A DNA stretch of 47,556 nucleotides from JBFWUM01 sp050247255 (lineage in GTDB: Bacteria > Acidobacteriota > Vicinamibacteria > Vicinamibacterales > UBA2999): the NCBI GenBank assembly GCA_050247255.1, contig JBFWUM010000033.1, positions 1-47,556 of the forward strand, read 5' to 3'. Position numbers and translations under genes: made by a program. The notes below the pieces were generated by a model. That model ran no database searches. It worked only from the letters and a program-made list of their open reading frames with translations, and was not told the origin of the DNA. Below are positions 23,227 to 29,062 of this stretch, piece after piece. Each line of letters opens with the position of its first letter. Position 1 is the first letter of the stretch.

Positions 23227-24272
23227 GCTCCGCCTTCGCTGAAGCCACGGCTGACAAGACGGTCGCCGCGCGGCCGCTGCGGCGTCGGCTGGCGCTCACC
23301 ATCTCCGGCTTCGGCCTGCTGGCGATCGCGACCTGCGTCCTGGCGCCACTGGTCGGCAGCACGCCGATTTCGCTGATGCGGGTGTTCGACCGCTCGGTGC
23401 CGTTTGCCGACAACGTCGACGCGCAGATCTTCTTCGTCGCCCGCATGCCGCGCGTGCTGTCGGCGGCGCTGGTCGGCTCGGCGCTCGCTGCCGCAGGCGT
23501 CGTCTTCCAGGCGATGCTGCGCAACCCGCTGGCGACGCCGTTCACGCTCGGGGTGTCCGCTGGCGCCTCGCTCGGCGCCATGCTGGCGATTGTCGCTGGA
23601 GCCACTGCCGCCGTCGGCCCGTTATCGGCGGTGCCGCTGGCCAGCCTGCTCGGCGCGGCTATCGCCGCAACCATCGTCTATCGGCTGGCGACGCTGCCGG
23701 GCCGGGCGATGTCGACGGCGGTGCTGCTGCTGGCTGGCGTCACGCTGAACTCGTTCTTCTCGGCACTGATCATGTTCGTGCAGTACATCGCCGACTTCGC
23801 CCAGGTGTACCGGGCTACGCGCTGGTTGATGGGCGACCTCGACGTCGGCGGGTTCCAGCCCATCCTGGCGGCGCTGCCGCTCGTCGCGGCGGCGTTCGTG
23901 ATGTTTGCGTTCCTGCCGGCCTCGCTCAACCTGCTCAGCGTCGACGCCGATGCCGCCGCCACGCGTGGCGTGGACGTCGCGCGCACCCAGCGGCTGGCGT
24001 TCATCAGCGCCTCGCTCGCCACGGCGGCGGCGGTCTCCCTGGCCGGCCCGATCGGCTTCATCGGCATCGTCGTCCCTCACCTGGTGCGCCTGCTGGTCGG
24101 TGTCGATCACCGCGTAGTGCTGCCGGCGTCGGCGCTTTTCGGGGCGGCGTTTCTCGTGGCCTGCGATCTCGTTGCGCGCACGGTGCTGGCGCCGATCGAG
24201 ATTCCCGTCGGGGTCATCACCGCCATGTTGGGAGGGCCGTTCTTCTTATGGCTGCTCGTGCGAAAAGCGTAG
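23223..24272 (+). CDS. btuC: FecCD-family ABC permease (BtuC-like)
   Basis: A 349-residue inner-membrane permease with about ten helices. FecCD hallmarks: ARMPRVLSAALVGSALAAAG, FQAMLRNPLATPFTLGVSAG, RATRWLMGDLDVGGFQP, LNLLSVDADAAATRGVDVAR, LAGPIGFIGIVVPHLVRLLVG and AMLGGPFFLWLLVRK. It starts with GTG at 23223 and the first residues MSSAFAEATADK are encoded by a dispersed repeat, followed by the normal family start near LRRRLALTISGFGLL. It overlaps the ATPase by 4 nt and the binding protein by 25 nt. With BtuD and BtuF it forms a corrinoid importer. Confidence 0.93.
   Translation: MSSAFAEATADKTVAARPLRRRLALTISGFGLLAIATCVLAPLVGSTPISLMRVFDRSVPFADNVDAQIFFVARMPRVLSAALVGSALAAAGVVFQAMLRNPLATPFTLGVSAGASLGAMLAIVAGATAAVGPLSAVPLASLLGAAIAATIVYRLATLPGRAMSTAVLLLAGVTLNSFFSALIMFVQYIADFAQVYRATRWLMGDLDVGGFQPILAALPLVAAAFVMFAFLPASLNLLSVDADAAATRGVDVARTQRLAFISASLATAAAVSLAGPIGFIGIVVPHLVRLLVGVDHRVVLPASALFGAAFLVACDLVARTVLAPIEIPVGVITAMLGGPFFLWLLVRKA
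23227..23258 (+). repeat. SAFAEATADK-coding dispersed element at the btuC 5' end
   Basis: The segment after the GTG encodes SSAFAEATADK, a peptide I recognise as recurring at protein ends and in junk frames of related genomes because it is the translation of a short repeated DNA element (core CCGCCTTCGCTGAAGCCACG). Only one copy is in this window, so repeat status rests on prior knowledge. Confidence 0.5.
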
Positions 24273-25135
24273 TCCTCCTCGTTGCGCTGCTGTGTGTCCT
24301 TCCGCCTGAAGGCGGAAGCCACGGGAGCCACGCGCAGGCGCCTGCGGCACGGATCGTCTCTGTGGTTCCAGCGGTCACCGAAATGCTGTTTGCCATCGGC
24401 GCCGGGCCGCACGTGGTGGCGGTCAGCAGCTTCGACGAGTTCCCGCCCGAGGTGCGGTCGCTGCCAAAGGTGGGGGCGCTGCTCGACCCGGATGTCGAGC
24501 GTATCCTGGCGCTTCGTCCGACGCTCGTCGTGTCCTACGGGTCGCAGACCGACCTCCAGCGGCAGCTCGGACGGTCGCAGGTGCCGGTGTTCAGCTATCG
24601 CCACGGCGGCATCCCCGCCATCGTCGAGACGCTCGCGCGGCTCGGCCCCGCGGTCGGCCGGGCGGCCGAGGCCGAGCGGCTGGTCGCGGACATCAGGCGC
24701 GACCTGGATCGCGTGCGGGCGGCGGTGCGAGGACGGCCGCGGCCGCGCACGCTGCTCATCTTCGAGCGCGACCCGGGCGCGCTGCGCGGCATTTACGTGA
24801 GCGGCGGCCGCGGCTTCCTGCACGAGATGCTGGAGATTGCGGGCGGCGTCAACGTGTTCGCCGACGTCGATCGCGAGGCGGTGCAGCCGTCTACCGAGAC
24901 GCTGCTGGCGCGCGCCCCAGAGGTGATCATCGAGGTGCGGGCCACCGGCCTCCTCACCGCCGCGGAAGCGTCGGGGGCGGAACGGAGCGTGTGGGCGCCG
25001 CTGGCCTCGATACCCGCGGTGCGCGGCGGCCGCATCCACTTCCTCAACGGCGACCACCTGGTCGTCCCCGGGCCGCGCGTCGCGCGCGCGACCGAGGCGT
25101 TTGCGCGCGCGCTCCACCCCGACGCGTTCCGATGA
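24248..25135 (+). CDS. btuF: Periplasmic corrinoid-binding protein (BtuF-like)
   Basis: A 295-residue substrate-binding protein of the helical-backbone (class III) family. The N-terminus MAARAKSVVLLVALLCV is a signal sequence, after which LPPEGGSHGS is encoded by the REP-like repeat, then the mature start APAARIVSVVPAVTEMLFAIG. Further family segments: VVAVSSFDEFPPEV, DPDVERILALRPTLVVSY, ARLGPAVGRAAEAERLVADI, RGFLHEMLEIAGGVNVFADV, APEVIIEV and GGRIHFLNGDHLVVPGPR. It would deliver corrinoid to BtuC. The start overlaps btuC by 25 nt; its stop overlaps the next gene by 4 nt. Confidence 0.9.
   Translation: MAARAKSVVLLVALLCVLPPEGGSHGSHAQAPAARIVSVVPAVTEMLFAIGAGPHVVAVSSFDEFPPEVRSLPKVGALLDPDVERILALRPTLVVSYGSQTDLQRQLGRSQVPVFSYRHGGIPAIVETLARLGPAVGRAAEAERLVADIRRDLDRVRAAVRGRPRPRTLLIFERDPGALRGIYVSGGRGFLHEMLEIAGGVNVFADVDREAVQPSTETLLARAPEVIIEVRATGLLTAAEASGAERSVWAPLASIPAVRGGRIHFLNGDHLVVPGPRVARATEAFARALHPDAFR
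24299..24318. repeat. REP-like palindrome (family A) inside the btuF signal region
   Basis: Identical to the element at 2369-2388 (cttccgcctgaaggcggaag, followed by CCACG). In the btuF frame it encodes part of LPPEGGSH between the hydrophobic core and the mature protein. Confidence 0.92.
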
Positions 25136-25803
25136 GCATCCTCCTCTCGTGGAGCTCCGGCAAGGACAGCGCCTGGGCGCTGCACGTGCTGAACCAGACG
25201 CGCCCCGGACAGGTCGGCGCGCTGCTCACCACCATCAATGAGGCCGTGGACCGCGTGGCCATGCACGCGGTCCGGCGCGAGGTGCTGGAGGCCCAGGCCG
25301 CTGCCCTGGGCCTCCCGCTTCGCACGGTCATGATTCCGAGCCCTTGCCCGAACGAGGTCTACGAGGAGCGGATGGCCGCGGCCTGCCGCGAAGCGGTCGG
25401 TGACGGCTTCACGCACGTCGCGTTTGGGGACCTGTTCCTGGAAGACGTCCGCCGCTACCGCGAGGAGCGGCTCGGCGGCAGCGGGCTCGAGCCGCTGTTC
25501 CCCGTCTGGGGCCTGCCAACCCGCGAGCTTGCGCGCACGATGATCGCCTCCGGCTTGCGCGCGCGGCTGACCTGTGTTGACACGCGCGTGCTCGACGCGT
25601 CGTTCGTCGGCCGCGAGTTCGACGAGACGCTGCTCGCCGACCTGCCACCGTCAGTGGATCCATGCGGCGAGAAGGGCGAGTTTCACACGTGCGTCTACGA
25701 CGGGCCGATGTTCAGGCAGCCGCTGGCGCTCGAGGGCGGTGAGACAGTGACGCGCGAGCCGTTCGTGTGGGCGGAACTGAAGTTCCGCAGCGTCCACGCA
25801 TGA
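25132..25803 (+). CDS. Dph6-like ATP pyrophosphatase, second paralogue of the B12 operon
   Basis: A 223-residue relative of the gene at 21734, clearly diverged. It has MSILLSWSSGKDSAWALHVL (PP-loop SSGKDS, first Gly replaced by Ser), THVAFGDLFLEDVRRYREER, FPVWGLPTRELARTMIASG, and the signature SVDPCGEKGEFHTCVYDGPMF. The fold is predicted to activate a carboxylate by adenylation and pass it to ammonia. It sits between the two binding-protein genes with 4-nt overlaps on both sides, so it is made together with them under the riboswitch. No bacterial substrate is known to me; automatic names such as diphthine-ammonia ligase are misleading here. Confidence 0.87.
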   Translation: MSILLSWSSGKDSAWALHVLNQTRPGQVGALLTTINEAVDRVAMHAVRREVLEAQAAALGLPLRTVMIPSPCPNEVYEERMAAACREAVGDGFTHVAFGDLFLEDVRRYREERLGGSGLEPLFPVWGLPTRELARTMIASGLRARLTCVDTRVLDASFVGREFDETLLADLPPSVDPCGEKGEFHTCVYDGPMFRQPLALEGGETVTREPFVWAELKFRSVHA

Positions 25804-26591
25804 CCCCCTACCCGTCGCGCATCGTCTGCCTCACGGAAGAGACCACCGAGACGCTGTACATGCTCGGCGCGGGCGATCGCGTCGTCGGCGTCTCGGGCTA
25901 CACCATGCGGCCGCCGGAGGCGCGCAACAAGCCACGGGTGTCGGCGTTCATCAACGCGCGCTTCGAGAAGATCGAGGCGCTCAAGCCGGACCTGGTGCTT
26001 GGGTTCTCGGATCTGCAGGCGGACATCGCCGCCGAACTGATCCGCCGCGGCCTGCCGGTGATGGTCTTCAACCAGCGGAGCGTCAGCGAGATCCTGCAGA
26101 TGATCCGCGTGCTCGGCTCGATGGTCGGCCGCGCCGAACACGCCGATCGGCTGGCATGGCAGCTCGAGTGCGATCTCGAACGCATCCGCGAGTCGGCGGC
26201 GCGTTTCCCGCACCGGCCGCTCGTCTACTTCGAGGAGTGGGACGAGCCGCTCATCTCCGGCATCCAGTGGGTCGACGAGCTCGTCGAGATCGCGGGAGGT
26301 GATTCGGTGTTCCCCGAGCTGCGCGGCGCCAAGCTGGCGAAGGACCGCACCGTCACGTCAGAAGAGGTCATCGAGCGCAACCCGGAGGTGATCCTGGCGT
26401 CATGGTGCGGCAAGCCGGTCCGCATGGACGAGATTCACGCGCGCGACGGGTGGGACCAGATCGAGGCGATCCGCAACAGCCACGTCTACGAGGTGAAGTC
26501 GACGATCATCCTGCAGCCTGGGCCGGCCTCGCTGACCGACGGCGTGCGGAAGATTCATTCGATCCTGCGCAGCGTCATGCTGCCGGGCTGA
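25800..26591 (+). CDS. Second BtuF-like corrinoid-binding protein, without signal peptide
   Basis: A 263-residue class III binding protein beginning directly with the fold: MTPYPSRIVCLTEETTETLY, then LGAGDRVVGVSGYTMRPPEA, FEKIEALKPDLVLGFSD, RVLGSMVGRAEHADRLAWQL, YFEEWDEPLISGIQWVDEL, IAGGDSVFPELRGA, NPEVILASWCGKPVRMDEI and IILQPGPASLTDGVRKI. The start is fixed by a 4-nt overlap with the previous gene and no alternative start provides a signal sequence, so it appears cytoplasmic. It differs strongly from the exported BtuF in the same operon. Possible roles: a cytosolic corrinoid carrier, or a partner of the Dph6-like enzymes. The last 17 nt overlap the convergent mqnD gene. Confidence 0.87.
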   Translation: MTPYPSRIVCLTEETTETLYMLGAGDRVVGVSGYTMRPPEARNKPRVSAFINARFEKIEALKPDLVLGFSDLQADIAAELIRRGLPVMVFNQRSVSEILQMIRVLGSMVGRAEHADRLAWQLECDLERIRESAARFPHRPLVYFEEWDEPLISGIQWVDELVEIAGGDSVFPELRGAKLAKDRTVTSEEVIERNPEVILASWCGKPVRMDEIHARDGWDQIEAIRNSHVYEVKSTIILQPGPASLTDGVRKIHSILRSVMLPG

Positions 26592-27420
26592 GAAAAAGCG
26601 GCCGTCCTGGCGCCGGGATTGTTCCGGTTGATGCCGCGCGCTTGAACAGCAGTTCAACAGCCGCGCGGCCTTCCTGGCCAAGATCCACAGAGAACCGGTT
26701 CACGTAGAGGTCGATGTGCTTGTACATGACCTCCTCGCTCATCTCCTGCGCGTGCGCGCGCACGTAGGGCAGGCTCGCCTCGCGATTCGAGAACGCATAT
26801 TCCACGCTTCGCCGGATCACCCTGTTCACCGCGTGCTTCACGTCGTCCGGGATGGCGCGTGAAATCACGATGCCGCCGAGCGGGATAGGAGCGCCGGTCT
26901 CGCCTTCCCAGAACTCGCCGAGGTCGACGATTTTCCGCAGCCCCTTCGCCTCGTAGGTGAAACGGTTCTCGTGAATGATCAGGCCGGCGTCGAACCGCTC
27001 GTCGAGCAGCGCCTGCTCGATGTCCGAGAACAGCAGCTCCGACGTCCGCGTCGCAGCCGGAAACGCCAGGCCAAGCAGGAAGTTCGCTGTCGTGTAGCGT
27101 CCAGGAATGGCGATGTGCAGCCCGCCTCCCGCGACATCGTGCTGCGACACGGGACGCTTCGAGATCAGCAGCGGTCCGCAGTTGCGGCCGAGCGCGCTGC
27201 CGGCGTCGAGCAGCACGTAGCGATCCACGCAATAGGCGTAGGCGTGGTAACTGAGCTTGGTGATGTCCGCCTCGCCGGCAAAGGCCGCGCGGTTCAGCGC
27301 CTCGACATCGGCCAGGTGCACCTCGAACTCGAGCCCCTCGAGATCGATGCGCCGGTGGACGATGGCGTCGAAGATGAAGCAGTCGTTCGGGCACGGCGAG
27401 TAGCCGAGCGTGAGCGTCAT
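26575..27420 (-). CDS. mqnD: 1,4-dihydroxy-6-naphthoate synthase MqnD
   Basis: A 281-residue enzyme that converts cyclic dehypoxanthine futalosine into 1,4-dihydroxy-6-naphthoate in the futalosine menaquinone route. It has the periplasmic-binding-like fold of the family with TLGYSPCPNDCFIFDAIVHR at the N-terminus, then DVEALNRAAFAGEADITKLS, GGGLHIAIPGRYTTANFLL, FDAGLIIHENRFTYEAKGL and GAPIPLGGIVISRAI. The start is ATG 27420, overlapping mqnB by 4 nt. It is the last gene of the long isc-mqn strand and converges on the B12 operon with a 17-nt overlap. Confidence 0.95.
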   Translation of the reverse strand: MTLTLGYSPCPNDCFIFDAIVHRRIDLEGLEFEVHLADVEALNRAAFAGEADITKLSYHAYAYCVDRYVLLDAGSALGRNCGPLLISKRPVSQHDVAGGGLHIAIPGRYTTANFLLGLAFPAATRTSELLFSDIEQALLDERFDAGLIIHENRFTYEAKGLRKIVDLGEFWEGETGAPIPLGGIVISRAIPDDVKHAVNRVIRRSVEYAFSNREASLPYVRAHAQEMSEEVMYKHIDLYVNRFSVDLGQEGRAAVELLFKRAASTGTIPAPGRPLFLSPAA

Positions 27421-28025
27421 GCAGAGGCTGCCCCGACAATCGCCAGCGTTGCCGCATGCAGCGCCGCGATCGCCTCGCCCATCTTCCACGCCTCCCGGTT
27501 GCGCCGCTCCACGATGTTGGACACGGCGCGGACCTGGGCGAACGGCACACCCGCCGTAAGGCACGCGCTCATGAACGCGGCCCCCTCCATGCTCTCGACG
27601 TCCGGGTCGCAGCGCTCGACGATGCGCGCGATCGCCCCGGCGTGACCGTGGACGGTGTTGACCGTGATGCCGCTGACGGTGGGAAGCGTCGCCAGCGCCG
27701 GCAGCGCCGGCGGGTTCGCGTTGACGAAACAATCGTCGCCGGGCAGCTGCAGGTCCTTCAACGAGAGGAAGGCATCCCCATCCTGCGCCCCCAGCTCCGC
27801 CAGCCTGTCGTCGACGACGTGGACCACGGTGCCGGGCGCCAGGTGCGGGCGAAAGCTGCCGCAGACGCCGACGTTGAGCGCCAGATCGTAGCGCCGCGCG
27901 GCCAGTTCACGTGCGGTCTGGATAGCCGTCGCCACCATCCCGACGCCCGCGACGAGCGGGGTCACCGCAGTCGGTAACGACGCCGGCAACTCGGCGCGCG
28001 TCGCGGCGACGAGCAGGATGTGCAC
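27417..28025 (-). CDS. mqnB: Futalosine hydrolase MqnB
   Basis: A 202-residue nucleosidase related to MTA/SAH nucleosidase, releasing hypoxanthine or adenine from (amino)futalosine. Motifs: MHILLVAATRAELPASLP (GTG start at 28025), LVAGVGMVATAIQTARELA, LALNVGVCGSFRPHLAPGTV, and the active-site DPDVESMEGAAFMSACLTAG with the ribose-binding Met-Glu pair, then RAVSNIVERRN. It overlaps mqnD by 4 nt and the upstream small exported protein by 1 nt. Together with mqnE and mqnD this gives three steps of the pathway; mqnA and mqnC are not in the window. Confidence 0.93.
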   Translation of the reverse strand: MHILLVAATRAELPASLPTAVTPLVAGVGMVATAIQTARELAARRYDLALNVGVCGSFRPHLAPGTVVHVVDDRLAELGAQDGDAFLSLKDLQLPGDDCFVNANPPALPALATLPTVSGITVNTVHGHAGAIARIVERCDPDVESMEGAAFMSACLTAGVPFAQVRAVSNIVERRNREAWKMGEAIAALHAATLAIVGAASA

Positions 28026-28429
28026 TACTTTCGGGTCTTGTCCTGCAGCCAGCGCATGAACGCGGCGAAGTCCATCGCCGGGGCGCGGAACTCCTGTGGC
28101 GTCATGATGTCGAGCATCTGCTGGTGGGTCGGCGCGCCCCAGGGCACGGGGCCGGTGGAGAGATTCTCGTTCGGAGCGAAGAACTCGATCTGCGGCGCGC
28201 GGCCGAACACGTCCACGAACGCGCGCAACCGCATGTTCTCGAATTCCTCGCGCTCGCGGGTGCGCTCGAGCTCGCGCTCGATGCGCCGCAGGTCGAGCGG
28301 CAGCTTGCTCACGTCGATCGTGCTCTCCTGCTGCTGCCGGGCCTCGGGCTGCTGAGGACGTTCCTGGGCCGCTGCCGGGCGCGCGGCGGCGGACAGAGCA
28401 AGAGCCAGGACAGGTCCCGTGAGCCTCAT
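28025..28429 (-). CDS. Small exported charged protein of unknown function
   Basis: A 134-residue protein starting at MRLTGPVLALALSAAARPAA, a signal peptide with a likely cleavage site near AAAQ. The mature part begins with a Gln-rich stretch (RPQQPEARQQQES), then a charged helix RRIERELERTREREEFENMR, then a Pro-rich region with QIEFFAPNENLSTGPVPWG and a C-terminal helix FAAFMRWLQDKTRK. I do not recognise a family. It lies 4 nt from iscX and overlaps mqnB by one base, so it is part of the isc-mqn transcript; the context alone does not give a role. Confidence 0.75.
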   Translation of the reverse strand: MRLTGPVLALALSAAARPAAAQERPQQPEARQQQESTIDVSKLPLDLRRIERELERTREREEFENMRLRAFVDVFGRAPQIEFFAPNENLSTGPVPWGAPTHQQMLDIMTPQEFRAPAMDFAAFMRWLQDKTRK

Positions 28430-28433
28430 GGAT

Positions 28434-28643
28434 TTACCCCTGGCTATTTTCCTTCCACTCTTCGTACCAGGCCATCTGAATCGCTTCGAGCTTCGGCTCG
28501 TTCGACGCCTTCGGGTCATCGTCAAAGCCGTCGAGGGCCATGACCTTGGCGCGGAGGTCGGTGAACCGGACCGTGAGCGGGTCCGTATCGGGGAACTTCT
28601 CGCTCAGCGCGATGCCGAGGTCTTCCGAGTCGGTCCACTTCAC
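28434..28643 (-). CDS. iscX: IscX (YfhJ) Fe-S assembly protein
   Basis: A 69-residue acidic protein, the expected size for IscX, starting MKWTDSEDLGIALSEKFPDT and continuing with TVRFTDLRAKVMALDGFDDD and EPKLEAIQMAWYEEW. IscX binds iron and IscS and modulates cluster assembly, acting with or instead of frataxin. GTG at 28643 overlaps the ferredoxin stop by 4 nt. Its presence as the last gene of the isc cluster matches the order in proteobacteria. Confidence 0.95.
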   Translation of the reverse strand: MKWTDSEDLGIALSEKFPDTDPLTVRFTDLRAKVMALDGFDDDPKASNEPKLEAIQMAWYEEWKENSQG

Positions 28644-29056
28644 CGCTTCACCTCCTCCGGCTCAGGCGCCGGCGCTTCGTCCGGCTTCCCGAGCTGAATG
28701 CCGCCACCCTCCTGCACGTAGTTCCGCGTATACATCGGGAACTCGGCCACGACGTCGCCCTTGATCACCGCCTGGCATCCGAGCCGCGACGACACCGTGA
28801 GGTCCCACGCGGTATCGAGGCGATCGGCCTCGTCATCCTGCATCTCGCTGAGGTTCTGCATCCCCTCGCGGATGATCAGGTGGCAGGTCGTGCAGGCGCA
28901 GCTGCCGCCGCAGGCGTGCTCGAGCGGAATGCCGTTCTCGAGCGCGACGTTGAGGAACGACTCGGGCAGCCCGTGGCCGTCGTAGGGGAGCTTCCCGTGC
29001 TCGAACTCGACCGTCTTCTGCGTCTTGTCGCGGAGGATGAATGTCACCTTGGGCAT
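28640..29056 (-). CDS. fdx: [2Fe-2S] ferredoxin of the Isc system
   Basis: A 138-residue adrenodoxin-type ferredoxin providing electrons for cluster assembly. The ligands are in LEHACGGSCACTTCHLIIREG (C-x5-C-x2-C) and SSRLGCQAVIKGD. The N-terminus MPKVTFILRDKTQKTVEF is the usual first beta-hairpin. A Pro/Glu-rich tail of about 20 residues (KPDEAPAPEPEEVKR) extends past the normal end near residue 115. It follows hscA by 6 nt and overlaps iscX, so it is co-expressed with them. Confidence 0.94.
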   Translation of the reverse strand: MPKVTFILRDKTQKTVEFEHGKLPYDGHGLPESFLNVALENGIPLEHACGGSCACTTCHLIIREGMQNLSEMQDDEADRLDTAWDLTVSSRLGCQAVIKGDVVAEFPMYTRNYVQEGGGIQLGKPDEAPAPEPEEVKR

Positions 29057-29062
29057 CAGGAC

